DNA of 64,000 bases from GCA-2401735 sp051252095 (GTDB lineage: Bacteria > Pseudomonadota > Gammaproteobacteria > Burkholderiales > Methylophilaceae), in the NCBI GenBank assembly GCA_051252095.1, contig JBPOFK010000006.1, positions 70,556 through 134,555 of the forward strand, in the 5' to 3' direction. The translations under genes and the position numbers were made by a program. Below, piece by piece: positions 1-9,654 of this stretch. The notes beneath the pieces are model-generated. The model had not been told where the DNA came from. It made no database searches and was given only the letters and a program-made list of their open reading frames with translations. The first letter of the stretch is position 1. Each line of letters begins with the position of its first letter.

Positions 1-282
1 TCAAATAACCACTATCAAATATCAGTTAAGTTATTACAAATGGATACCATGCTTGCTGATACAGTTACCGCCAACTTTCATTGGAAGATTACACGTAATG
101 ATAATGTATCAAGAACAACTAAGCCTAGCATACCCACCTGTGAATTTAGCGCGAGTAAGCCGATAAGTAATACCGTTGCCAGCGCTGTTAAAGGTATGCA
201 AGCTATTGTTCAAGACCTTGCACAAACGCTCTCTGAACAAATAGTAAAGATGGAGTCAGGGCCAGTAAATACTTGCAGCTAA
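1..282 (+). CDS. PqiC/YmbA-like ABC-transport auxiliary lipoprotein, C-terminal fragment
   Basis: The reading frame is open from base 1 and ends at TAA 280-282, so only the C-terminal 93 residues are here and the start lies off the window. The fragment has the pattern of the PqiC/DUF330 family: a strand of the YQISV type, a strand ending in a FHWKI-like segment, then a C-terminal helix with regularly spaced Leu/Ile (VQDLAQTLSEQI). Family members are outer-membrane lipoproteins working with MlaD/PqiB-type lipid transport, so pqiAB or mla-type genes would be expected to the left. The first ATG (base 40) is internal. Its stop overlaps the stop of pepN by 4 bases, tail to tail. The family call is from pattern only. 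Confidence 0.55.
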   Translation, partial: SNNHYQISVKLLQMDTMLADTVTANFHWKITRNDNVSRTTKPSIPTCEFSASKPISNTVASAVKGMQAIVQDLAQTLSEQIVKMESGPVNTCS

Positions 283-2885
283 CGGTTTAAACACTTGTTC
301 ACCAGCTCGAACACGTCGTTCGATAGCTTAGGCGTATCTAAGATAGACTGTAATGTCTCCTTCATCAGCGCTTGCAATGCAGGCGTATAGCGATTCCATT
401 CTCTTAGTGGCGTTACCATGCGTGACGCGATTTGTGGATTAATAGCATTTAATTCAATAATTGCATCTCTTAAAATCGCATAACCTTTGCCACTGGGATC
501 ATGAAACTTAACTGGGTTATTAATCGCAAAAATCGAATACAGTGAACGCACACGGTTTGGATTTTTAATAGTAAAGTCTTTGTGATTGCGCAACATTGTA
601 AAATCTTCAAATATTGATGCTCGATTGGCCATAGCCTGCATAGAAAACCATTTGTCCACCACCAATGGAAAGTCTTTATAGCGCGCATAAAAATCTGAAA
701 ACACTTCATCACGCTCAGGCTTGTTGCTGTCCGTTAGACTTGCTAACGCCGCAATACGGTCTGTCATATTATCTGCGCTTTCATAATGCGCTTTAGCACG
801 TGCAGCACATCCAGTGCCATTGGTTGTCGTTAGCAACTCAAGCACAACATTTTGCAACGCCCTGCGACCCATTGCCTCTGGTGTTAATGAAAATGTGCCT
901 GTATTGGCATTGGCTTTATACAGCTTTTCTAAGGCACCTTTGTGCGTACGCTTAATTGCTTTTAAAATATCTGTACGTGCTTTATCAATCGCAGCTGGAT
1001 TGATGATTTCTTGTGCTTGAAATATTACAGGAATCGCAGGCAAAGTCAGCGCGCGAGCAAGCAATGCTTTATCACCTTGCTCAGCTAGGCCTTGCTCAAT
1101 CATCGTACCAAAATCATCAATAAATTGCGTGATGTCAGCATCATTATCTGCCATCAAGCGCTCAATTGCTCTTAATGCTAGGCTTTGCCCAGCTTCCCAC
1201 TTGTTAAATCCGTCTGTATCGCTCAGTTGCAATAAACGCAAATCATCATCACTCAAATCAGTGGTTAATTTCACTGGTGCAGAAAAACTTCTCAGGATGG
1301 ATGGGATAGGACGCGACTTCACATTCTCAAACGTAAAACTTTGTTCACGTGCGTTCATTTCTAATACCTGCGTAGGATGTGTTTCATTGCCCTGGGCATC
1401 TAATAAACCAACAGCCACGGGAATCAACAATGGTTGTTGATGTACCTCCCCTGCACCATCTTTTTGCGATTGCTTAAATGAAAGTGTAAAAGTGTTTTGG
1501 TCAGCATCGTAGTTTGTACTTATCTGTAATGAAGGTGTGCCTGCTTGCTTGTACCACAAAAAGAATTGCGCCATATCCCTGCCAGATGCATCAGCCATAC
1601 ATTGTACAAAGTCGTCGCAGGTGACAGCATGCCCATCGTAACGCTCAAAATAAAGGTCAGTCGCTTTTCTGTATGCATCTTTACCAAGCAATGTATGCTG
1701 CATGCGAATAATCTCTGCGCCTTTTTCATAGATGGTAGTCGTGTAAAAATTACTAATCTCAATAAAACTATCTGGCTGTACCTGATGGGCGAGTGGACTC
1801 GCATCCTCAGAAAATTGTAGGCGGCGTAAACGGTCTACATCGTCAATGCGCTGTACGGCACGTGAATTCATATCGGCGCTGAATTCTTGATCTCTGAAAA
1901 CAGTTAACCCTTCTTTTAATGAAAGTTGGAACCAGTCTCGACACGTGACACGATTACCAGTCCAATTATGAAAGTACTCATGCCCAATGACGCCTTCTAC
2001 ACTGACAAAATCATCATCTGTAGCGGTTTCCTGGTGAGCAAGTACTAACTTCGTATTGAAAATATTGAGTGAAGTGTTTTCCATCGCACCCATATTAAAG
2101 TCGCTTACCGCTACTATGTTGAATAATTCTAGTTGGTATTCTCTGCCATATGTTTCTTCATCCCATTTCATGGCTTTTTTTAATGACTGCATGGCATGAC
2201 CACACTGATATTCGTCACCTGTGCGTACATAGATGTGTAAAGCCACATGACGTCCAGACATGGTGACAAAGGTATCTTCCACTCTCATTAAATCGCCAGC
2301 GACTAGTGCAAATAAGTAACAAGGTTTCGGGAACGGATCGCTCCATAGCGTAAAGTGGCGACCATGCTCCAATTGACCAGACTCCACTAAGTTGCCATTA
2401 GATAATAGCACTGGATATTGATTTTTATCTGCCTCTATACGTACAGAGAATGTGCTCAATACATCAGGCCGATCTTGATAATATGTAATGCGACGGAAAC
2501 CCTCTGCTTCACATTGCGTACAGTAATTACCTTGTGATTTGTATAAACCTTCTAAGGCAGTATTAGATGCTGGGTCAATTTCAGAAGTAATGGTCAACGT
2601 AAACTTCTCACCCGCATTTTGTATTGTTAACTGTTCATCCGTTAAGGTATATCCATCAAATGGCTGCCCATCTATCTCAACAGAGATGAGTGTTTGATCC
2701 TGTCCATTCAGAATCAAATCTTTACTATCACTATCCATGTTTTTGATATAACGAACCTCTGACTTAACCACCGTTTTTTCTTCAAGCAGCGCAAAATAAA
2801 GACTGGTATGCGCCACTTGATATGGCGCAGGCACGTAGTCTTTTAGATATATTGTTTTTGGTGTCAAATCCGTATTTTTTCCCAT
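279..2885 (-). CDS. pepN: Aminopeptidase N (M1 family zinc peptidase)
   Basis: Cytoplasmic zinc metallo-aminopeptidase that removes N-terminal residues from peptides. The 868 residues match the usual PepN length. Visible landmarks are the GAMEN exopeptidase motif near residues 266-270 and the zinc site HEYFHNW starting near residue 302, with the second zinc ligand Glu in the following KEGLTVFRD segment. The C-terminal alpha-helical half is complete, with no frameshift. It starts with ATG at 2885 and is divergent from the DUF2254 gene, with 233 bases between. It appears to be a single-gene unit. Confidence 0.97.
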   Translation of the reverse strand: MGKNTDLTPKTIYLKDYVPAPYQVAHTSLYFALLEEKTVVKSEVRYIKNMDSDSKDLILNGQDQTLISVEIDGQPFDGYTLTDEQLTIQNAGEKFTLTITSEIDPASNTALEGLYKSQGNYCTQCEAEGFRRITYYQDRPDVLSTFSVRIEADKNQYPVLLSNGNLVESGQLEHGRHFTLWSDPFPKPCYLFALVAGDLMRVEDTFVTMSGRHVALHIYVRTGDEYQCGHAMQSLKKAMKWDEETYGREYQLELFNIVAVSDFNMGAMENTSLNIFNTKLVLAHQETATDDDFVSVEGVIGHEYFHNWTGNRVTCRDWFQLSLKEGLTVFRDQEFSADMNSRAVQRIDDVDRLRRLQFSEDASPLAHQVQPDSFIEISNFYTTTIYEKGAEIIRMQHTLLGKDAYRKATDLYFERYDGHAVTCDDFVQCMADASGRDMAQFFLWYKQAGTPSLQISTNYDADQNTFTLSFKQSQKDGAGEVHQQPLLIPVAVGLLDAQGNETHPTQVLEMNAREQSFTFENVKSRPIPSILRSFSAPVKLTTDLSDDDLRLLQLSDTDGFNKWEAGQSLALRAIERLMADNDADITQFIDDFGTMIEQGLAEQGDKALLARALTLPAIPVIFQAQEIINPAAIDKARTDILKAIKRTHKGALEKLYKANANTGTFSLTPEAMGRRALQNVVLELLTTTNGTGCAARAKAHYESADNMTDRIAALASLTDSNKPERDEVFSDFYARYKDFPLVVDKWFSMQAMANRASIFEDFTMLRNHKDFTIKNPNRVRSLYSIFAINNPVKFHDPSGKGYAILRDAIIELNAINPQIASRMVTPLREWNRYTPALQALMKETLQSILDTPKLSNDVFELVNKCLNR

Positions 2886-3118
2886 AATGTATTCGTATCT
2901 TTAGTTTATTTAATATCAACATAGTATAAAAGAGAATCTGTGTTGACTAGCAATTTCAATTACTTCTCGTTTTATAAATTGTTATTGGTTAGCATTCTTA
3001 TGACCACAAGAAATCTAAAATGTGCGGATAAATGGAGATTACAAAAGTATATAAACAAGCTATGATTACTTTCAGGCAGGCACTTTGGCCTTATTATATT
3101 TAACAAAGAAAGCTGCAT

Positions 3119-4387
3119 TTGAAATCTCTATTCTCATTAGTGCATTTAGAATATTTATATAATCGCTTTAGTGAACGTCTATGGGTAAAGCCTCTTTTTG
3201 CCTGTTTGATTTCGATTAGCGCTGTGTTCCTAGCAAGGTATATTGAAAGCTTGCTGAATGGCATGACGCTCCCAGCGATTACCTATGAATCTGTAGATAA
3301 ATTATTATCTGTATTAGCAGCTAGCATGCTGGTGATTGCTACTTTTTCAGTCGCCTCTATGGTTTCTGCATACGCATCAGCTGCATCAACAGCCACCCCA
3401 AGAGCATTTGCTTTGATTGTAGCTGATGACAAATCACAAAATGCCTTATCAACGTTTATCGGTGCTTTCATTTACAGTCTAGTCGCCATTGTTGCACTCA
3501 CTAACGATTATTTTTTCAGTTCAGGTCTGTTTGTTCTTTTCATCTTAACGCTACTTGTGTTTGCTTTAGTTATTTTAACTTTTGTCAGATGGGTTGATAG
3601 CATAGCAAGATTAGGCCGCATGTCTTCTACGATTGAAAAAGTTGAAAATGCTACGCACAAGGCGATGAAAAAATTTAAATCAGCGCCTACACAAAAAGCG
3701 TTGAGTGTTTATGAAGAAACGTTTGAAGGTCATGCTGTCTACGTTAGTTCAGTAGGGTATATTCAGTATATTGATATTGAAAAAATGCAAAAATGGGCAG
3801 AAAGACACAGTGCGCGCATTCGCGTTAAACACTTGCCCGGTAAGCTGATTAACACAAACGAACCCGTTGCTTATATTCAAGTCGACAAATCTGAACAAGC
3901 TGAAGTGGATCAACAAGAAGTCATTAATGCTTTTCATATAGGTCGTGAACGTCTATTTGACTTCGACCCTAGATTCGGATTGGTTGTTCTATCAGAAATA
4001 GCTAGCCGCGCGCTATCACCTGCAGTTAATGACCCTGGAACATCAATTAATATACTATCTTCGTTAACACGCCTTTTTACCTTTTGGTCAGAGCCAGTCG
4101 AAGACAAAGATATAGCGCCAATCATTTATAACCGCGTTGAAGTACCAGAGATAAGTTTACAAAACATGTTTGACGATGCATTTACTGGTATCGCTAGAGA
4201 CGGCGCAGGACTGGTAGAAGTAGGTGTAATGCTACAGAAATGTCTAACTGCGCTTACCAAATGCGACAACAGTCAAATGAAAGCAGCTGCGAATCGACAC
4301 AGCCAATCTGCACTAAATCGGGCTGAACAAACCATACAACTAAAAAATGATTTTGAAAAAATCAAATCTATAGCCAATATTCAATAA
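3119..4387 (+). CDS. DUF2254 family predicted membrane protein
   Basis: 422-residue protein with four hydrophobic segments in the first 160 residues (about 26-45, 63-90, 112-130, 138-157) followed by a soluble C-terminal part. The segment after helix 2 (SAYASAASTATPRAF) and the SRALSPAVNDPGTS stretch are characteristic of the DUF2254/COG4325 family, whose function is unknown. It starts with TTG at 3119; a weak purine-rich stretch (AAAGAAAG) lies about 10 bases upstream. No in-frame ATG gives a better N-terminus, because the first helix would be lost. It stands alone, 198 bases before msbA. Confidence 0.85.
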   Translation: MKSLFSLVHLEYLYNRFSERLWVKPLFACLISISAVFLARYIESLLNGMTLPAITYESVDKLLSVLAASMLVIATFSVASMVSAYASAASTATPRAFALIVADDKSQNALSTFIGAFIYSLVAIVALTNDYFFSSGLFVLFILTLLVFALVILTFVRWVDSIARLGRMSSTIEKVENATHKAMKKFKSAPTQKALSVYEETFEGHAVYVSSVGYIQYIDIEKMQKWAERHSARIRVKHLPGKLINTNEPVAYIQVDKSEQAEVDQQEVINAFHIGRERLFDFDPRFGLVVLSEIASRALSPAVNDPGTSINILSSLTRLFTFWSEPVEDKDIAPIIYNRVEVPEISLQNMFDDAFTGIARDGAGLVEVGVMLQKCLTALTKCDNSQMKAAANRHSQSALNRAEQTIQLKNDFEKIKSIANIQ

Positions 4388-4402
4388 GCCTGTTTAATAA
4401 AA

Positions 4403-4420
4403 CTGTCATCTCTTTGACAC
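4403..4420 (+). promoter_or_regulatory. Pho-box-like direct repeat upstream of msbA
   Basis: CTGTCAT-CTCT-TTGACAC: the first heptamer matches the PhoB half-site and the second matches at 5 of 7 positions with the normal 4-base spacing. It lies 166 bases before the msbA start. TTGACA in the second half could instead be a sigma-70 -35 box, although no good -10 follows at 17 bases. This is a motif match only. Confidence 0.25.
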
Positions 4421-4585
4421 GAATTTGTCGCAATAATTAGCTAGCATCAGCATACATTATCATTTCCCATCTGGGTCTGTGTATACAGTATTAAAACAAC
4501 GCCAATTAATTCCAGTAGGTTTGATTTTTCACACGCAATTAAATGCAATGCGTTTTATTGATTCCCATACTCACTTACTGCTTGC

Positions 4586-6352
4586 ATGCAACCAATTAGT
4601 CCCAACCAAAATCTAGCCAATAGCAAACAGTCTGTCGAGATGAATCCAAAATGGCTTTATTTACGGATGCTCGCTTATATTAAACCAGTATGGCTAGTGT
4701 TTACGATTAGCATCATTTCATTAATTGTTTTATCCGCAACCAACACAGGTTTCTTGGCTACGATTAAAACAGTTACCGACGATGGATTTGTTAATACGAA
4801 TCCTAGCAAAGCAGTCTACCTACCATTCTTGCTAATTGGTCTATTGGCATTGCGGGCCTTAGCGGGCTTCACCTCTTCGTATACGATGCGCTGGGTCGGT
4901 AGAAAAGTCATTGAACAAATGCGGCTAGATGCTTTCTTGAAATTGATGTCTCTGCCGATGCGCTATTTTGACAACCATTCAGTCGGCAGCATTGCTTCAA
5001 AAATAACATTTGATACGGAACAAATGTATAACGCGGTCACGAAAGTAACCATCAGTATGGTGCGTGATAGCTTGACGATTATTGGCATGATTGCTTATAT
5101 GTTGTATCTAGATTGGCGACTAACTATGATTTTTGCGCTAGTCGCACCATTGATGGTTTTTTTCTTAAAAAGAATGACTCCAAAGCTCAGGCTTGCCAGT
5201 CAGTCAGTACAACAAACCATGGGGGATATGACGCAAGTAATTGAAGAATCAACCAGCGGTCAACGTATGGTCAAAATATTTGCAGGCGAGGCATATGAAT
5301 TCGATCGCTTTTCTCAAATAGCCAAAACCAATCGCCATATGATGACCCGCTTAGGCAAGGTTTCTGGCTTAAATAGCATGGTTATTGAGCTATTAGCAGC
5401 GCTAGCGCTTGGCTTAGTTGTTTATTATGCGGTAGGACGATTTACCGCAGGTGAGTTTGCAGCTTTTATCGGAGCCCTACTCATGCTAATCAGCCCTATT
5501 AAAAGTTTGACCTCACTAAACACTGATTTACAAATTGGCCTTGCTGCAGCACAAAGTATTTTCTCACTCATTGATACACCTGCACAACATGATGATGGCA
5601 ACCAGAATATGACAAGGGCAAAGGGTGCAATTGCACTCCAGCATGTCAGCTTACATTATGAAAATAACAAACGGCCTGCACTTGATAATGTAAGTTTAAA
5701 GATTATGCCAGGCGAAAAGATTGCTTTGGTTGGTAAATCAGGTGGGGGTAAAACCACATTACTTAATCTATTGCCCAGATTTTATGAATTACAACAAGGT
5801 ATCATCACAATTGACGATGTCGATATCAATACGATGTCGCTTAAAAACTTACGTCAACAATTTAGCATGGTGTCGCAAGAAGTAGTGCTTTTTAATGGCA
5901 GTGTTTTTAATAATATTGCTTACGGCGCATTAAGCCAAGTCAGCGAAGATTTGGTTATCGCAGCCGCCAAAGCTGCCCATGCTTGGGAATTCATTCAGCA
6001 GTTGCCCAACGGTTTACAAAGTGAAATTGGTGACCGAGGTGTACGCCTATCTGGCGGCCAACGTCAACGACTCGCCATTGCGCGTGCCATTCTTAAAAAT
6101 GCACCCATTTTACTGCTTGACGAAGCGACATCTGCCCTAGATACCGAATCCGAACAGCATGTGCAGGCGGCCCTTGATACATTGATGAAAAACCGTACGA
6201 CGATCGTCATCGCACACCGTTTATCAACAATCGAAAATGCTGATCGTATTCTTGTGCTGGAACAAGGTAAGATTGTTGAAAGTGGTCATCATCAAGCCTT
6301 GCTTGCGCTTAATGGTAGTTATGCCAAACTCTACCAAAAACAGTTGCAGTAA
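4586..6352 (+). CDS. msbA: Lipid A export ABC transporter/permease, MsbA type
   Basis: Half-transporter that flips lipid A-core from the inner to the outer leaflet of the cytoplasmic membrane as a homodimer. The N-terminal ~330 residues carry six predicted helices. The ATPase half has Walker A GKSGGGKTT near residue 382, Q-loop SMVSQEVVLF, signature LSGGQRQRLAIARA near 488, Walker B ILLLDEATSALD and the H-loop His in IVIAHR. ATG at 4586 is used; an ATG 18 codons later is possible. It is followed after 3 bases by an O-antigen-ligase-like gene, which fits an LPS role and translational coupling. Confidence 0.93.
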   Translation: MQPISPNQNLANSKQSVEMNPKWLYLRMLAYIKPVWLVFTISIISLIVLSATNTGFLATIKTVTDDGFVNTNPSKAVYLPFLLIGLLALRALAGFTSSYTMRWVGRKVIEQMRLDAFLKLMSLPMRYFDNHSVGSIASKITFDTEQMYNAVTKVTISMVRDSLTIIGMIAYMLYLDWRLTMIFALVAPLMVFFLKRMTPKLRLASQSVQQTMGDMTQVIEESTSGQRMVKIFAGEAYEFDRFSQIAKTNRHMMTRLGKVSGLNSMVIELLAALALGLVVYYAVGRFTAGEFAAFIGALLMLISPIKSLTSLNTDLQIGLAAAQSIFSLIDTPAQHDDGNQNMTRAKGAIALQHVSLHYENNKRPALDNVSLKIMPGEKIALVGKSGGGKTTLLNLLPRFYELQQGIITIDDVDINTMSLKNLRQQFSMVSQEVVLFNGSVFNNIAYGALSQVSEDLVIAAAKAAHAWEFIQQLPNGLQSEIGDRGVRLSGGQRQRLAIARAILKNAPILLLDEATSALDTESEQHVQAALDTLMKNRTTIVIAHRLSTIENADRILVLEQGKIVESGHHQALLALNGSYAKLYQKQLQ

Positions 6353-6355
6353 GCA

Positions 6356-7642
6356 GTGGCTTTTACTATGCATCAAACGGCCACTTTACAGCTAGATAGT
6401 CAACGAATAGCATTAGGCAAGTTTTCGCGTTACCTACCATACTTACTGCCACTACTGCTGCTTTTTTCTAGAGCACTAGCAGATGCCACTGTTCTATTGG
6501 TGGGCCTATCTTTCTTATTGAGAAGTTACCAACTTAGCGAATGGTGCTGGGCAAAACAGACGTGGTTCAAACTTAGCCTTTTGTTTTGGCTTTATTTATT
6601 GCTTATCAATACGCCGTTGAGCATTGATAAGCTCGACAGTTTAATGCATGCGATTGGATATATTCGATGGCCATTGTTTGCAAATGCGCTTGCTTACTGG
6701 CTACTGCGTAACAGTACAATTCAGCGCAGTTTTCTGATATCGCTACTACTGGTTTCTCTATTCATCATTACGGATACCAGTTTACAGTACCTTACAGGTC
6801 ATGACTTGCTGGGTCATGCGAAAGCGACACCAACGCGTTTAACAGGTCCTTACGCCAGGCCTATACCAGGCATCATGTTGTTGAGAATATGGTTTATTGG
6901 CCTGTTTGCTGCAATGCTGCTACCCCCATTCTCTAACGAAAAATATCGAGTGAAATTTATCATATCTATGCTCGGTCTTGGCTTAGTGTTTATGTTTATA
7001 ACTGGCGAGCGTATGGCCTTAATACTGTTTCTCGCTGGTTGCAGTGTGGTTACTTTTGGTCTGCTGTTGACGCGAAAAGTCAATCTACCCAAATTACTAA
7101 CCAGCTTATTAATTATCGTTAGCCTATTGTTAACGCTATTGATTAGTGCACCGGACACTGCTGAAAGATCAGTTTTTAGTATTGCAACTAAGCTCACACA
7201 TTTCGCATCTTCTGATTACGGCGTGGTTTTTCGCGCGGCATTCGCGGCTTGGCAAGAAAACTTTATATTTGGCAGCGGGATACACACCTATAAAACAATA
7301 TGCGAAAACTTAGGCGTACTGTCAGATTTAGGAAAGCAGTGGGATATGCAATGCTCACATCCGCACAACCTATACCTACACATAGCAGCTGAAACAGGAT
7401 TAGTCGGTTTACTGCTCTTTTCTTTGTCTGTAGTGAGTATTTACTACCACGCATTATCAGGCTTCATTAAAACAAATGATTGGCTAACGGTTAGCTTAAG
7501 CTTTTCCGTATTAAGTGTCTGTTTTTGGCCTTTAATTGGTGGCATCAGCATCTTAAATAATAGCGTTGCTGCTTTAGTATGGTTGGGTGTAGGCTGGGTG
7601 TTATCAATATCGCAAGTGCCAGCAACAAAATCAAACGTTTAA
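6356..7642 (+). CDS. O-antigen ligase / Wzy-C family polytopic membrane protein
   Basis: 428 residues with about 11-12 hydrophobic segments. A large loop between later helices contains the Wzy_C signature with the conserved H in CSHPHNLYLHIAAETG (around residues 338-353), the region that defines WaaL ligases and polymerases. WaaL-type enzymes join polysaccharide from undecaprenyl diphosphate to the lipid A core in the periplasm. GTG at 6356 gives 3-base spacing to msbA; ATG at 6368 is an alternative. Ligase and polymerase cannot be told apart from sequence, but the msbA linkage favours ligase. Confidence 0.85.
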   Translation: MAFTMHQTATLQLDSQRIALGKFSRYLPYLLPLLLLFSRALADATVLLVGLSFLLRSYQLSEWCWAKQTWFKLSLLFWLYLLLINTPLSIDKLDSLMHAIGYIRWPLFANALAYWLLRNSTIQRSFLISLLLVSLFIITDTSLQYLTGHDLLGHAKATPTRLTGPYARPIPGIMLLRIWFIGLFAAMLLPPFSNEKYRVKFIISMLGLGLVFMFITGERMALILFLAGCSVVTFGLLLTRKVNLPKLLTSLLIIVSLLLTLLISAPDTAERSVFSIATKLTHFASSDYGVVFRAAFAAWQENFIFGSGIHTYKTICENLGVLSDLGKQWDMQCSHPHNLYLHIAAETGLVGLLLFSLSVVSIYYHALSGFIKTNDWLTVSLSFSVLSVCFWPLIGGISILNNSVAALVWLGVGWVLSISQVPATKSNV

Positions 7643-7707
7643 GGCATTCATCAAACTGTCATATTCTTTCTCTATGCTTTACTTACTTAAGATAGAAAGC
7701 GTAATGA

Positions 7708-8619
7708 ATGAAAGATACAGACGCATCACAAAGTTTGCATACAGACTTGATGGATGGTTATGACGAAGAGTTAGAGCTCGAACTAGAAGATCGCACGCCT
7801 GAGCATATTCTAGAGAATGAACACATTCATATTTCTGAGGAAGATAGAGCTTTCCGTCAAACCTATTTTAAAGAACTATTTCGCCTTCAAGCCGAGCTGG
7901 TCAAACTGCAAGATTGGGTTGTAGAAAGCGGTCATAAAGTCGTTATTCTGTTTGAGGGCCGCGACGCCGCAGGTAAAGGCGGTGCGATTAAACGCATTAC
8001 TCAACGCCTTAATCCACGCGTCTGTAGAGTAGCGGCCTTACCCGCACCTACCGAACGTGAACGTACACAATGGTACTTCCAGCGCTATGTCTCACACTTG
8101 CCAGCGGCAGGTGAAATGGTGTTGTTTGACCGCAGCTGGTATAACCGTGCTGGGGTAGAAAAAGTCATGGGGTTTTGCACTGAAGATCAATATGAACAAT
8201 TCTTTAGGACAGTACCTGAGTTTGAAAAAATGTTGATTGATTCAGGCATACAACTGATTAAGTATTGGTTTTCAATTACGGATGATGAGCAGAATTTACG
8301 CTTTCAAGGCCGCATTTTTGATCCACTTAAGCAATGGAAACTGAGCCCGATGGATTTAGAGTCACGCCGTAGATGGGAAGACTATACAAAAGCAAAAGAA
8401 ACGATGCTAGAACGAAGTCATATCCCTGAAGCACCATGGTGGGTTGTACAAGCTGATAATAAAAAGAAAGCGCGCCTGAATTGTATTGAGCATTTGCTCA
8501 AACAAATACCGTATGAAGAAATTGAAAAGCCATTAGTAAAGCTACCGCCACGCGTGCACAACGCTGATTATATACGCCAGCCTGTTCCACCAGAGATGTA
8601 TGTGCCTGAAGTTTACTAA
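7708..8619 (+). CDS. ppk2: Polyphosphate kinase 2 family protein
   Basis: Cytoplasmic PPK2-family kinase, which moves phosphate between polyphosphate and nucleotides. Visible are Walker A EGRDAAGKGG (about residues 88-97), the lid segment with PTERERTQWYFQRY, and Walker B with FDRSWYNRAGVE. The 303 residues fit a single-domain (class I) PPK2; the acidic N-terminal ~45 residues (DEELELELED) are an extra. Direction and nucleotide preference cannot be read from sequence. A CTGTCAT half-site lies at 7656-7662, but its partner repeat is poor. It is a monocistronic unit, tail to tail with the glycosyltransferase operon. Confidence 0.93.
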   Translation: MKDTDASQSLHTDLMDGYDEELELELEDRTPEHILENEHIHISEEDRAFRQTYFKELFRLQAELVKLQDWVVESGHKVVILFEGRDAAGKGGAIKRITQRLNPRVCRVAALPAPTERERTQWYFQRYVSHLPAAGEMVLFDRSWYNRAGVEKVMGFCTEDQYEQFFRTVPEFEKMLIDSGIQLIKYWFSITDDEQNLRFQGRIFDPLKQWKLSPMDLESRRRWEDYTKAKETMLERSHIPEAPWWVVQADNKKKARLNCIEHLLKQIPYEEIEKPLVKLPPRVHNADYIRQPVPPEMYVPEVY

Positions 8620-8736
8620 TAGCGTGATAAAAACAGCATACGTACAATATTTTTAACAAACCATTGAAATTAATTGTTTTAGCGGAGCAATAATAAAGCT
8701 AATGCTTTGGCAGTAACTATTTAATATCTAATTTTT

Positions 8737-9654
8737 TCAAGCCATTTTAAATTTTTTTTCAAACTGGGGTAGAGACTTCAATACCGTCTCAACCTCTAGC
8801 GCAGATAAATGATCAACTTCTATGGTTTGAAAATTTCGGCGCCCTATTTCTGCTCTTGCTGCTGAAGTGGTTGGCCCAAATATCGCTAATCCACGTTGAT
8901 TTAAGTACGATGCTATGTGACTCGGGCCTGTATCATTGCCAATCACATATTTTGCACCCTTAAGCAAACCGGCTAAGGCAAACCAATCAAGATCTTTGAC
9001 AATATGACCTGGCATCTCTTTGGCTAAATCGGCTTCATCAGGACCTAAGCTCACCACAACCTCCTGGCCTAATGCAATTAAGGCCTTTGCTAAGTCTGCA
9101 AAATGCGGCCATCTTTTTTCTAAATGCTCAGAAGAAGAACCTGGGATTAAGACAATATAGTCTTTATCAATTCCTTTTTTACGCATTAACCTAGTAACAT
9201 CGGCTACCATCCAAGATAAATCGGGCCGATAGGCATGCGGTGTTTCGATGCCGGCCCCATTTAATAAAGCAATCAAACCTGAAAGACCAGTAGCAGGCTG
9301 GTCAGCATTGGCACTTCGCCCTATCCACTCTGTTTTGGAAAACCAGAACTGTTGATACATTCTTGATCGATCACTATTTTGTAAATCAATGACCAAATCA
9401 ATTTTTTGTTTTTGTAATTTTTTCTTCAGTTTGATTTGCTGATCCACACGCCAAATGGGCGCACGATTATCCGTAATAACAAAATCAACCATTGGGCAAT
9501 GTTGCATCAACTGGCAATAAGCCGGCGCCGTAAGAAGATTAATCATGCTGTTGGGATAATGACGCCGAATATCGGTCAAGAAACCGAGCGATTGCATCAG
9601 GTCTCCTAAAGCACCATGTTTGATCACAAGAATGTTTTTTTTATTATTCTGCAT
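8737..9654 (-). CDS. Glycosyltransferase family 9 (heptosyltransferase-like)
   Basis: 305 residues of GT-B fold type. The N-terminus ILVIKHGALGDLMQSL carries the GxLGD glycine-rich loop typical of LPS heptosyltransferases. The C-terminal domain has the nucleotide-sugar site (PGSSSEHLEKRWP, then YVIGNDTGPSHIA, then AIFGPT). Family members add ADP-heptose to the LPS inner core on the cytoplasmic face; the actual donor is unknown. Its start overlaps the stop of the upstream GT4 gene by 11 bases, so it is the last gene of a four-gene operon. Confidence 0.9.
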   Translation of the reverse strand: MQNNKKNILVIKHGALGDLMQSLGFLTDIRRHYPNSMINLLTAPAYCQLMQHCPMVDFVITDNRAPIWRVDQQIKLKKKLQKQKIDLVIDLQNSDRSRMYQQFWFSKTEWIGRSANADQPATGLSGLIALLNGAGIETPHAYRPDLSWMVADVTRLMRKKGIDKDYIVLIPGSSSEHLEKRWPHFADLAKALIALGQEVVVSLGPDEADLAKEMPGHIVKDLDWFALAGLLKGAKYVIGNDTGPSHIASYLNQRGLAIFGPTTSAARAEIGRRNFQTIEVDHLSALEVETVLKSLPQFEKKFKMA

